Source of the DNA: CAZZBK01 sp964652155
Lineage (GTDB): Bacteria; Planctomycetota; Planctomycetia; Pirellulales; PNKZ01
NCBI GenBank assembly: GCA_964652155.1
Contig: CAZZBK010000011.1
Span: forward strand, 4,842-68,841
Direction of reading: 5' to 3'
DNA: 64,000 nucleotides
The translations under genes and the position numbers were made by a program. Below, piece by piece: positions 1 to 7,490 of this stretch (position 1 is its first letter; the number at the start of each line of letters is the position of its first letter). The notes beneath the pieces were generated by a model, which did no database searches, was not told the DNA's origin, and saw only the letters and a program-made list of their open reading frames with translations.

Positions 1-1128
1 ATCGGTCAGGCCCGGAGCGACCCCAGCTTTGCACTGCTCGAAATATCGGCTCATAGCGAGTCATTGCTGCACGACATCCTCAACCAGATCCACGATCACG
101 GCGCGGTCCCGACCTCGACCCGCGATTGCGAACTCGTTGCGGCCGACATGGACGGAGCTTTTCCCGAGGGCTTTTATAGCTCGACCAATCAACGAACCGA
201 GGTCCGCCTTGCGGGCCAATGGCACGCGGTCGCTGATCAGGAAATGGACTGCGGCGTGGTCGTCGATGTCGAGCAGCAAAGTGCCCGCTGCGTCGCCGTG
301 ACCGACGTGCGACGGGGCCAAATGCTGGTCGTTGGACATGCCGGCGTCCGGGTGTTGCCCGAGCAGCGGGCCGCCGAACGGCACATGTTCGAGTTCATGG
401 GCTCGAGCGTGTCGACCGAAAAGCCCAAGGGGGTCGCCATCCGCGAGATCGCCCGACAGTTGGTGCGTAACCAGCGCGAAGGGGGACGCACGCTGGTCGT
501 CGGCGGGCCGGCGATTGTTCACACCGGCAGCGGAGGGCATCTCTGTCGGCTCATTCGCGAAGGCTTTGTCAATGTGCTCTTCGCCGGCAACGCCCTGGCG
601 ACGCATGACATCGAACAGAGCATCTTTGGCACGAGCTTGGGCGTGCGGCTCGACGAGGGAGTGTCGGTCGAGGCCGGGCACGAACACCATCTGCGCGCCA
701 TCAATCGCATCCGCCGCTGTGGCGGCATTCGCCAGGCCGTCGCCAACGGCACGCTCACCTCGGGCATTATGTACGAGTGCGTGCAACATAACGTCGACTA
801 CCTGCTCGCCGGCAGCATTCGTGACGATGGACCGCTCCCCGACGTCATCACCGATTCGCTCGTCGCCCAGCGAGCGATGCGCGCTCGCATCAAAGGCGTG
901 ACATTTTGCCTCATGATTGCCACGACGTTGCACTCGATCGCGGTTGGCAACATTCTGCCCGGCTGGGTTAAGGTCGTCTGCGTCGATATCAATCCGTCGA
1001 CGGTCATTAAGCTCGGCGATCGCGGATCGATTCAGACCGTCGGGCTGGTGACGGATGTTGAGCCGTTTTTGCGTGTGCTGGTGCAGGAAGTGTCGGCCCT
1101 GAGTGAGAGCGAACGAGGAGAATCGTAA
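1..1128 (+). CDS. LOR/SDH-domain protein (TIGR00300-type ornithine cyclodeaminase), 5' truncated by window
   Basis: The frame is open from base 1, so the start codon lies outside the window; 375 residues are visible, most of a family of roughly 400. The sequence matches the LOR/SDH bifunctional-enzyme domain (TIGR00300) known from archaeal ornithine cyclodeaminases and from the C-terminal half of cyanobacterial AgrE, which converts ornithine to proline with release of ammonia. Conserved stretches visible include GNALATHDIE, GHEHHLRAINR and a late VVCVDINPSTV segment. The stop (1126-1128) is one base before the ATG of the next gene, an arginine dihydrolase-like enzyme, so the two are almost certainly co-translated and could turn arginine into ornithine and then proline. 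Family call confident; exact reaction inferred from neighbour and AgrE. Confidence 0.85.
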   Translation: MGQARSDPSFALLEISAHSESLLHDILNQIHDHGAVPTSTRDCELVAADMDGAFPEGFYSSTNQRTEVRLAGQWHAVADQEMDCGVVVDVEQQSARCVAVTDVRRGQMLVVGHAGVRVLPEQRAAERHMFEFMGSSVSTEKPKGVAIREIARQLVRNQREGGRTLVVGGPAIVHTGSGGHLCRLIREGFVNVLFAGNALATHDIEQSIFGTSLGVRLDEGVSVEAGHEHHLRAINRIRRCGGIRQAVANGTLTSGIMYECVQHNVDYLLAGSIRDDGPLPDVITDSLVAQRAMRARIKGVTFCLMIATTLHSIAVGNILPGWVKVVCVDINPSTVIKLGDRGSIQTVGLVTDVEPFLRVLVQEVSALSESERGES

Positions 1129-1129
1129 G

Positions 1130-1981
1130 ATGCACCAGCCGCATATCTTGATGTGCCCACCCGACTTTTATGGGATCGAGTACGAGATCAATCCGTGGAT
1201 GAGCCGTGAGCGGCAGGCGGATCGCGCCGAGGCGCAGCGGCAGTGGTCAGCGCTGCGGCAAACCCTGGAAGACGCCGGCGCTCGCGTCTCGACGCTCACT
1301 CCGGTGCAGGGTCTGCCCGATCTTGTGTTCACCGCCAATGCCGCGCTGATTCATCAGGACACGGCCATCGTGTCGCATTTTCGGCATCCCCAGCGGCAGG
1401 CCGAGGAGCCGGTCGACGACGCTTGGCTGCGCGGTCAAGGGTTCACCGTGCGCAGCACGCCCCCGGGGGTCTACTTTGAAGGGGCCGGCGACGCGCTCTT
1501 CTGCGGCGACACGCTCTTCGCCGGTTACCGCATCCGTAGCGACGCCCACGGGCATCAGCAGATCGGCGCTCTGCTCGGCTGCCGCGTGATCCCCTTGGAG
1601 TTGGTCGACGATTACTACTATCACCTCGATACCTGCTTCTGTCCGCTCGCGCCGGGGCTGGCGATTTACTACCCGGCCGCGTTCGACGAATACGGCCGCC
1701 GCGTGCTGCGGCAACTCGTACCGGAACTGATCGAGGTCAGCGAGGACGAGGCGCGGCGGTTCGCCTGCAATGCCGTGGTCGTGGGCCGGACGGTCGTCAC
1801 CAACGCTGGCTGCCCCGGCCTGCACGCGGCACTGCGCGCGCGGCAATTCGAGCCGCGCGAGACGTTGCTCGACGAGTTTGTCAAAGCGGGCGGGAGCGCC
1901 AAGTGCCTGACGCTCCGCCTCGACGGCGAAGAGGCCGCCGCCTGGAAGTACCTGTGCGCCTCGGTCCCGATGTCCGACTGA
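1130..1981 (+). CDS. Arginine dihydrolase-like amidinohydrolase (ArgZ/AgrE N-terminal type)
   Basis: A 283-aa member of the amidinotransferase/guanidine-hydrolase superfamily. Key positions are visible: INPWM at 20-24, TAN at 68-70, FEGAGD at 116-121, the HLDTCF histidine at 165, and a GGSAKCLT segment with the probable nucleophile Cys259. The N-terminal CPPDFYGIEYEINPWM region is characteristic of the cyanobacterial arginine dihydrolases ArgZ/AgrE, which release ornithine, CO2 and two ammonia from arginine, rather than of DDAH. The Asn in the TAN motif is the position reported in ArgZ to favour dihydrolase over deiminase chemistry. ATG 1130 is chosen because GAGGAG lies at 1115-1120. Forms an operon with the preceding LOR/SDH gene. 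It could also be an arginine deiminase or dimethylargininase; the dihydrolase call is inference. Confidence 0.8.
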   Translation: MHQPHILMCPPDFYGIEYEINPWMSRERQADRAEAQRQWSALRQTLEDAGARVSTLTPVQGLPDLVFTANAALIHQDTAIVSHFRHPQRQAEEPVDDAWLRGQGFTVRSTPPGVYFEGAGDALFCGDTLFAGYRIRSDAHGHQQIGALLGCRVIPLELVDDYYYHLDTCFCPLAPGLAIYYPAAFDEYGRRVLRQLVPELIEVSEDEARRFACNAVVVGRTVVTNAGCPGLHAALRARQFEPRETLLDEFVKAGGSAKCLTLRLDGEEAAAWKYLCASVPMSD

Positions 1982-2094
1982 CCCGAGCCGTGAGCCCACA
2001 AGCCCACGACCATCGCTCACACCCGCTTGACGCCGCTCGGGGTAGGTGATAGTTTCTTTCGCTTCCGCGATGAGCGGAGTCAAACCGATGCGTC

Positions 2095-2170
<76 letters not shown>

Positions 2171-2175
2171 TTTAG

Positions 2176-2207
2176 CCCGGGTTATGGTAACATAACTCGG
2201 GTTTTTT
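2176..2207 (+). terminator. Rho-independent terminator of tRNA-Ala
   Basis: An 11-bp stem (2176-2186 with 2191-2201, one G-T pair) closes a GTAA tetraloop and is followed by six T residues (2202-2207). It sits directly after tRNA-Ala and no other gene reads into it. Confidence 0.9.
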
Positions 2208-2506
2208 CATGCACTTACGTCAATAACACGTGTTTTTAAGCAGGTACGATAACGGGTTATTGTCAGCTCAGGTTACTGAGCTTCGTGGAGTCTTCAGGGC
2301 TAAGTTATCGTTATTGCCCCCCTCCATGATGGTTCCGCAAGGCTGATAGAAAACGAGCTTTGAAAGCGGATCGAAACGGATATTTTCGCCCCTCTCTGGG
2401 CTTCATTCGGGATGGTGTTAAGCAGCAGGAAAAGCGTTGGAGTCTCGCGCAGCAATCGGCGAGAAGCTGAGCGGCGATCGGCTCGTCTGAGACGTTCGCA
2501 CTATTT
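2208..2506. other. Gene-free stretch
   Basis: About 300 bases between the tRNA terminator and the convergent small membrane-protein gene. No convincing coding frame, RNA fold or promoter was seen. The 2270-2410 part is less GC-rich than the coding DNA around it. Confidence 0.5.
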
Positions 2507-2692
2507 TTACCGCTGTTCGCGCAAGCTGCGAAAGCTGAGGACGGCCAACAGCAGTGCACAGATGATGAACGCGATGTCGATCGTCATGCTGGCCCTGCGG
2601 AATGGGATTTTCAGCGGCGAGAGGTCGAGGCCGAACAGGACCAGCAGGCCGATCGCGATGAGCATGGCCAGAATCGAGAGTGCTTTGCCCAT
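2507..2692 (-). CDS. Small two-helix membrane protein, unknown function
   Basis: A 61-aa protein that is mostly two hydrophobic helices (about residues 4-23 and 36-54) separated by a short loop with charged RR. The C-terminus is basic (RSLREQR). The composition is typical of a genuine small inner-membrane protein and unlike a chance frame in this GC-rich DNA. No family is recognised. It is a single gene, divergent from the class V aminotransferase at 2799, with about 100 bases between them. The ribosome-binding site before ATG 2692 is weak (GGGA). Confidence 0.6.
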   Translation of the reverse strand: MGKALSILAMLIAIGLLVLFGLDLSPLKIPFRRASMTIDIAFIICALLLAVLSFRSLREQR

Positions 2693-2798
2693 TCCCAGGT
2701 GCTTCCCACGGTGTGACGTTTCAGACGATCGGAGTTTGCCCTAGTATAGTCAGCCGCCGGAGTCTGTCACACCCGGTCCCCAGGGAGTTCTCGCCGCG

Positions 2799-3944
2799 AT
2801 GAAAACCGCACCCGCTTGGGAGTCGTTTCGAGCCGAAATGCCCGTGGCGGAGCGATACGCCTATTTCGACCACGCGGCGGTGGCCCCGCTCACTCGCGGG
2901 GCGCAGCAGCAACTTGGGGCCTGGGCAACGGATATGGCGGAGCATGGCGACGTGCATTGGCTCGCCTGGGCGGCGGCGGCCGAGAGGGCTCGGCAACGCT
3001 TGGCGCAGCTGCTCGGCGCTCAGACAGAAGAAATCGCCCTTTTGCGGAACACGACCGAAGGGCTGTCGCTCGTGGCCGAGGGGTTCCCCTGGCGCGCCGG
3101 TGACAATGTCGTCGTGCCCAGCGATGAGTTCCCCTCGAACCTGTATGCGTGGATGAACTTGGCGTCGCGCGGGGTCGAGGTGCGACGGGTCGCGGCGGGG
3201 CCGTCGGGCGTGGAACTGGCGGACATCGACGCCGCTTGCAACGACCGGACCCGCGTGGTCGCCGCGAGTTGGGTCGGCTATGCGAGTGGCCGACGACAGC
3301 CACTCGACGACTTGGCCGAGATCGCGCATCGGCATGGGGCCTGGCTCTGTTTGGATGCCATTCAGGGGCTGGGGGGGTTTCCGATCGACGTGCGGCAGAC
3401 GCCGGTCGACGTGCTCGCGGCCGACGGGCACAAATGGCTATTGGGGCCCGAGGGGGCGGGCGTGCTGTACCTGCGTCGCGAGCATCTCGACACCCTGCGC
3501 CCCGTGGGACTCGGCTGGAGCAGCGTCCCCCATAGTCAGGACTTCAGCCACATCGAACTGAGCCTCAAGCCGTCCGCGGCACGGTTCGAGGGGGGGACAC
3601 TGGCGCTGGGGTGCTTTGCGGCCCTGGGAGAGAGCGTGCAGTTGTTGCTCGATTGCGGTATTGAGGCCATCGGCCGCCGGTTGCTCGAAGTGACCGATCA
3701 GATCGTCGAGGGGCTTGAGCGAATGGGGGCGACCGTCGTTTCGCCGCGTGAAGGGGACGGTTCGAGCGGCATCGTTTCTTGCACGTTGGCGCAGGTGCCG
3801 GCCGCCGAGGCGCGTCGCCGCGCGTTATCGCGGCAGGTCGTGTTGAGTTGTCGCGGTGGGCGGATTAGGATCAGTCCGCATGTCTATACGAACGAACAAG
3901 ACATTGCTCGCTTGCTAAGCGCGTTGACTGAAAAGGGCGCGTAG
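2799..3944 (+). CDS. Class V aminotransferase-fold PLP enzyme
   Basis: A 381-aa fold-type I PLP enzyme of the cysteine desulfurase/isopenicillin N epimerase/kynureninase-like group. The PLP lysine is Lys212 in a DGHKWLLGPEG motif, typical of this group. The cofactor-binding Asp186 lies in LDAIQG, and an early FDHAAVAPL segment matches the family N-terminus, which usually reads LNNA or DNAA. No cysteine-rich desulfurase active-site loop is evident near the C-terminus, so sulfur mobilisation for Fe-S clusters is not supported. The substrate cannot be told from sequence. The ATG 2799 start follows AGGGAGTT at about 2782. It is followed 45 bases later by coaD on the same strand, with no obvious pathway link. 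Confidence 0.85.
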   Translation: MKTAPAWESFRAEMPVAERYAYFDHAAVAPLTRGAQQQLGAWATDMAEHGDVHWLAWAAAAERARQRLAQLLGAQTEEIALLRNTTEGLSLVAEGFPWRAGDNVVVPSDEFPSNLYAWMNLASRGVEVRRVAAGPSGVELADIDAACNDRTRVVAASWVGYASGRRQPLDDLAEIAHRHGAWLCLDAIQGLGGFPIDVRQTPVDVLAADGHKWLLGPEGAGVLYLRREHLDTLRPVGLGWSSVPHSQDFSHIELSLKPSAARFEGGTLALGCFAALGESVQLLLDCGIEAIGRRLLEVTDQIVEGLERMGATVVSPREGDGSSGIVSCTLAQVPAAEARRRALSRQVVLSCRGGRIRISPHVYTNEQDIARLLSALTEKGA

Positions 3945-3989
3945 TGCATGTATCATTCGCTTTAATCGAGTCGCTCGACCTCCGCCGTC

Positions 3990-4490
3990 ATGCCCAAACA
4001 TAAATTCCTCACGGCTGTCTACACTGGGTCGTTCGATCCGATCACGCTCGGACACCTGAACATCATCGAACGTGCCAGTCGGCTCGTCGACAAGCTCGTG
4101 GTCGGCATCGGCATTAACTCCAGCAAGCACCCGCTGTTCACCACCGATGAACGGCTCGCGATGGTCCAGCAGGTGACGAAGCGCTGGCCGAATGTCGAGG
4201 TCCGCACGTTCGATGGCTTGGCCGTGACATTTGTGCGCGAGTGCGGCGCTCGGGTCATGATTCGTGGCGTGCGGCCACTGCAAGACCTGGAAAACGAATT
4301 GACGATGATGGTGGCCAACCGTCAGCTCGATCCCGACATCGAGACGATTGTGCTGATGGCCGACAAAGAGTTTGCGCACGTCTCGAGCACGCTCATCAAG
4401 GAGATTGCCAAGGTGGCCGGCGACGACGCCCTGGCGCACTTTGTGCCGCCCGAGGTGATCGCGGCACTCCGCCCAAAAATGGTCCCGTAG
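3990..4490 (+). CDS. coaD: Phosphopantetheine adenylyltransferase
   Basis: A 166-aa protein of standard CoaD length that catalyses the reversible adenylation of 4'-phosphopantetheine to dephospho-CoA, the penultimate step of CoA synthesis in the cytoplasm. The nucleotidyltransferase signature TGSFDPITLGH is at residues 12-22 with the conserved HxGH-type histidine. RGVRP is at 92-96 and VSSTLIKE, the usual ISST motif, at 131-138. All family landmarks are present, so the call is firm. The downstream flank contains a pair of REP-like palindromes that may stabilise or end the transcript. Confidence 0.97.
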   Translation: MPKHKFLTAVYTGSFDPITLGHLNIIERASRLVDKLVVGIGINSSKHPLFTTDERLAMVQQVTKRWPNVEVRTFDGLAVTFVRECGARVMIRGVRPLQDLENELTMMVANRQLDPDIETIVLMADKEFAHVSSTLIKEIAKVAGDDALAHFVPPEVIAALRPKMVP

Positions 4491-4542
4491 GGCGCGGGGT
4501 CGAAGGAGGCATTGGGCCCACAGGACGATTGCAAAGTCGAAC

Positions 4543-4661
4543 GGGTAGCCCCCGACAACTGGTTGTCGGGGTCGCCGCAGGCGACAAGAGGCGCTGCTTC
4601 GTCCAACTCCCAGGCCCTGTTGTGGCTGCGCCACCCTGACAACCAGTTGTCAGGGCCACCC
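4543..4661. repeat. REP-like pair of palindromes in inverted arrangement
   Basis: Two near-identical palindromic units. Unit 1 has 10-bp arms at 4550-4559 and 4562-4571 and is directly followed by a GTCGCC-gca-GGCGAC hairpin (4571-4585). Unit 2 has 10-bp arms at 4634-4643 and 4646-4655. The cores are GACAACTGGTTGTC and its reverse complement GACAACCAGTTGTC, so the units face each other, as in REPIN-type elements. It lies between coaD and the DUF1326 gene. No T-tract follows, so a simple terminator is unlikely. Confidence 0.7.
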
Positions 4662-4794
4662 GATATGTGACGTTACCGGTCTTGGTGCGTTGCCCAGCAA
4701 AGAACTGGACCGCGTGAGGCGTTTCGGGTTAAAATCAAAGGGTGCTGCTGGTTCATCCCACCCCTCGGGCCATTTTATCCTTACGGAGTCGGCC

Positions 4795-5463
4795 ATGTTG
4801 CGATCATTGAGTGTCGTCTGCGTGTCGTTCGCCGCGTTGGTTTCGACCACCATCGCTCAGGCTGAGACAATCAAGGGCTTTTACCTCGAATCGCGGACCT
4901 GCCAAGTCTATACCGGTCCGTGCTTCGCTAACTCCGAGTTCGGCCTGACGGGTAACGACGCCATCATGGCCTGGCACATCGAACAGGGGGCGCACGCGGC
5001 GACCGACTTGGCTGGGCTCAACGTGGTCGTGGTGCTGCATGCCAACGAAACGCTCGCCTCGGCCGGCATCGCTGGAACCCAGCGAGTCAAGTCGGTGATC
5101 TTTGTCGATGAGAAAGCCGATCACGCGCAGCGCGCCGCGCTCGTCGAGTTTGCCAAGGGGCAATCAGGCAAGGCCGGACAGTCGGTGGCCCGGGTGGAAT
5201 GCTTGCCGATCGAGATGTCGCTCAATCGCGGCACGCTTGAAGGGCGTCTCGAGGCAGGCAAGGTCGTGAAGATGGCCACGCGCAAGGCGCGCGACACCGA
5301 CTGCATTTGCTCGAACGAGGTGGCTTACTACCCGCCGCTGGCCAGCGTCAAGAGTTTTGTCCCCGGCGTGTCGAACGAGGCGCAGTTCTCGGGTCGCGGG
5401 CTGGGCACTCAGTGGTCGGTTCCCGGTTCACGTAGTTCCTACATGGGTTTGTTTGCCTTCTAA
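4795..5463 (+). CDS. Exported DUF1326-family protein
   Basis: A 222-aa protein with a clear Sec signal peptide (about residues 1-21, ending AQA), so probably periplasmic. The mature part begins with an ESRTCQVYTGPCFANSE segment and a GNDAIMAW..EQG stretch that I associate with DUF1326, a family of unknown role with paired cysteines. Two further cysteines occur as CIC near residue 165. ATG 4795 is chosen over upstream in-frame codons because CGGAG lies at 4784-4788 and the signal peptide starts there. It is followed 18 bases later by a second exported protein and then a third, forming a three-gene unit (4795-6710). Function unknown. Confidence 0.75.
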   Translation: MLRSLSVVCVSFAALVSTTIAQAETIKGFYLESRTCQVYTGPCFANSEFGLTGNDAIMAWHIEQGAHAATDLAGLNVVVVLHANETLASAGIAGTQRVKSVIFVDEKADHAQRAALVEFAKGQSGKAGQSVARVECLPIEMSLNRGTLEGRLEAGKVVKMATRKARDTDCICSNEVAYYPPLASVKSFVPGVSNEAQFSGRGLGTQWSVPGSRSSYMGLFAF

Positions 5464-5481
5464 AGTGAGAGTTTGCATCAC

Positions 5482-6147
5482 ATGCTGAAGCACCTTGTTC
5501 TGCCGATCGTTTTCGTTCTTTCGTTCTTGGCACCCGACCGGCTGTGGGCGGTGGATCACCGTGTCGAGCCGCTCGACGAGGCCCCGCCTAGCGACGCGAT
5601 CGCGGCCCCAGTGGCCGCACTGCTCAATGCGAGCGGATTCAAGGTGATCCGTGGCGAGTCGCGCACGGTGTGCGACCTTTGGCTCTGCAAGGAATGGGCT
5701 GCCGCGGCCGGCGATCGTCCCGCGTCGGTCAATTATTCCTTCGCGCCCGGCGCGTTGATGGGAGTCGTTCGCTTTCCTCGCAAGGGGAGCGACTTCCGCG
5801 ATCAGGATATTGCCCCGGGCGTGTATACCTTGCGTTATGGACAGCAGCCGGTCGACGGCGCGCACGTGGGCACCTCGCCGACGCGCGACTTCGTGCTGTT
5901 GTTGCCTGCCGACAAAGACACGGCCATCGCCGCGCTCGACTACGTTACCATGACCAAGCACAGCGCCGCGGCGGCCGGCTCGAATCACCCGCTACTGCTC
6001 TCGTTGCAACGCCCGGGAGACGCCGACGGCAAGCTGGCCATCCGGCATGTGGAAACGCTCGATTGGTGGATTGTGCGGCTCGCCGGCAAGAGCAAGGCGG
6101 CCGCCGTCGCGATCGATCTGGTCGTCGCCGGACATGCCGAGAAATAA
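5482..6147 (+). CDS. Exported protein, unknown function
   Basis: A 221-aa protein with an N-terminal signal peptide (residues 1-20, cleaved near WAVDHR). The mature domain has a VCDLWLCKEW segment with two cysteines, then an APGVYTLRYGQQP...GTSPTRDFVLLLPA stretch suggesting a small beta-sandwich domain resembling DUF2911-like proteins in style; this resemblance is weak. It is the middle member of a compact unit: 18 bases after the DUF1326 gene, and its stop codon overlaps the next start by one base (TAATG at 6145-6149), so it is translationally coupled. No enzymatic residues are identifiable. Confidence 0.65.
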   Translation: MLKHLVLPIVFVLSFLAPDRLWAVDHRVEPLDEAPPSDAIAAPVAALLNASGFKVIRGESRTVCDLWLCKEWAAAAGDRPASVNYSFAPGALMGVVRFPRKGSDFRDQDIAPGVYTLRYGQQPVDGAHVGTSPTRDFVLLLPADKDTAIAALDYVTMTKHSAAAAGSNHPLLLSLQRPGDADGKLAIRHVETLDWWIVRLAGKSKAAAVAIDLVVAGHAEK

Positions 6148-6710
6148 TGACGCATCCGCTCAAAGGATCGTCGAGCAGGCCACGACGCGCGGCGCACCGC
6201 GGGCTGGCGATGGCGTTTATCGGCGCGGCTCTCGCGCTGCTGGGGCAACTCCCGCTGAGTCGTCATGCGGTGCTCGTGGCTGCGGAGCCAACGCGAGAGC
6301 ACTTCAAGCTTGAGACCGTTCGCGGCCGAGTGGTGTGGCTCGCCGAGGCGATGGCGCGATTGCATGGGGCCAAGTCGGTCGACGAGGCCGCCGAACGTGG
6401 CTTGGCGCTCGAGACCCGCGAGGGGCATTTGCATCCGTTGCTCGAGGACGTTCGCGGCCGGGCGTTTCGGGTCGACCCGCGGCTGCGTCGCATGGAGGTC
6501 GAACTGCTCGTGCGGCGGTATTCGCATACGCCGGTCTTGCAGGTCTTGGGCGTGGCGGAAGTCACGCCGCGCGGCCGGTTCGAGATCGACTACTGGTGCG
6601 ACGTGTGCGCCATTGCGATGTTCGAGTTGAAGTTCTGCGAGTGCTGTCAAGGCGAAACCGAGTTGCGCCGTCGCCGGTTGGTCGAAGCCCCCACGGCGAC
6701 CAAACCCTGA
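6147..6710 (+). CDS. Exported or membrane-anchored protein with a four-Cys cluster, unknown function
   Basis: A 187-aa protein. A basic N-terminus precedes a hydrophobic segment at about residues 20-45 that looks like a long signal peptide or anchor. The rest is charged and Arg-rich. Near the C-terminus a CDVC...CECC cysteine set (about residues 149-167) could bind a metal or form disulfides. ATG 6147 overlaps the previous stop by one base, so it is translated with the two preceding exported proteins. No known family was recognised. A copper- or iron-related role for the three-gene unit is possible given the repeated Cys pairs, but nothing decides it. Confidence 0.6.
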   Translation: MTHPLKGSSSRPRRAAHRGLAMAFIGAALALLGQLPLSRHAVLVAAEPTREHFKLETVRGRVVWLAEAMARLHGAKSVDEAAERGLALETREGHLHPLLEDVRGRAFRVDPRLRRMEVELLVRRYSHTPVLQVLGVAEVTPRGRFEIDYWCDVCAIAMFELKFCECCQGETELRRRRLVEAPTATKP

Positions 6711-6752
6711 AAGCCCGTCCACAACGCGCGCCGAGAATTTTCGGCAATTTGA

Positions 6753-6780
6753 TTGTGTGATTCGCGGCGCTTCGTATAAT
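6753..6780 (+). promoter_or_regulatory. Possible sigma70-type promoter of the Mo-hydroxylase operon
   Basis: A perfect TATAAT at 6775-6780 lies 16 bases after TTGTGT (6753-6758), about 107 bases before the ATG of the small subunit. The surrounding DNA is locally AT-rich compared with the coding DNA. The -35 match is only partial. Confidence 0.45.
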
Positions 6781-6887
6781 CACGGCGCGATGGGTTGATC
6801 CAACGACTCGCGCGCTACCGGCGCTGTTGCTGTTAGCCGTGCGTTTCACGCCCCATGCCTCACCACATCGATCGGGAGTAACCTCGT

Positions 6888-7490
6888 ATGGCGGTGTCCA
6901 ATAAATCCGATTCGCGTAGCGGTTTCAACCGCCGCGACTTCCTCCGCGGCTCGGGCGCGGCAGCGGCGGCGACCGCCCTGCAGACGCAAGTCGAGGCCCA
7001 GCAAAACCAGAATGCGATTGTTCGCGGACCGACGCAGATCACGCTCAGCGTGAATGGTCAGAACCATGCGGTCACCGTCGAACCACGCACCACGCTGCTC
7101 GAAGTGCTCCGCTATCAGCTCAATCTGACCGGTGCCAAGCCGGTCTGTGCCGATGGCAGCAGCGGTGCCGCGACCGTCCTGGTGGATGGCAAGCCCCTGC
7201 AAGCCAATGTGCTGCTGGCGGTAGCCTGCGTGGGCAAGAAAATTCAAACGGTCGAGAGCCTCGGCGGCGCAACGCCCGACCCCGTGCCCGTGGCGTTTGT
7301 CACGCACGACGCCCAGCAGTGTGGTTTCTGCACGCCGGGCTTTGTTGTCGCGGTGCGGGCGTTTCTGGATAAGAACCCACGGGCGACCGAGGCGGAAATT
7401 CGCGCCGGACTCAATGGCAACATCTGCCGCTGCGGCACCTATGCGAACATCATTCAAGCGGCGATTGCGCTTGTGAAAGGAGGCAAGTAA
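6888..7490 (+). CDS. Mo-hydroxylase iron-sulfur subunit with Tat signal; first 2Fe-2S site degenerate
   Basis: A 200-aa small subunit of a xanthine dehydrogenase-family enzyme. A twin-arginine signal (NRRDFLRGS, residues 14-22, then an Ala-rich stretch) predicts folded export. The C-terminal helical 2Fe-2S domain is intact: Cys145 and Cys148 (QCGFCTPG) and Cys180 and Cys182 (NICRCG). The N-terminal plant-ferredoxin domain keeps its fold landmarks (LEVLR, TVLVDGKP) but only Cys87 of four expected ligands. The positions for the others read Ser92, Ala95 and Asn107, in a segment that is normally CxxGxCGACT...AC. A nearby Cys114 is not at a ligand position. The stop overlaps the large-subunit start (TAATG at 7488-7492). 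Electron transfer through cluster I is therefore doubtful. Confidence 0.85.
   Translation: MAVSNKSDSRSGFNRRDFLRGSGAAAAATALQTQVEAQQNQNAIVRGPTQITLSVNGQNHAVTVEPRTTLLEVLRYQLNLTGAKPVCADGSSGAATVLVDGKPLQANVLLAVACVGKKIQTVESLGGATPDPVPVAFVTHDAQQCGFCTPGFVVAVRAFLDKNPRATEAEIRAGLNGNICRCGTYANIIQAAIALVKGGK

Noticed and set aside
61..933. Long open frame on the minus strand opposite the LOR/SDH gene
   Set aside because: It is antisense to a clear conserved domain and its translation is low-complexity Arg/His/Ala; a side effect of high GC.
2412..2744. 110-codon plus-strand frame over the small membrane-protein gene
   Set aside because: Antisense to a better small gene with two clear hydrophobic helices; residues are Ser/Arg-rich.
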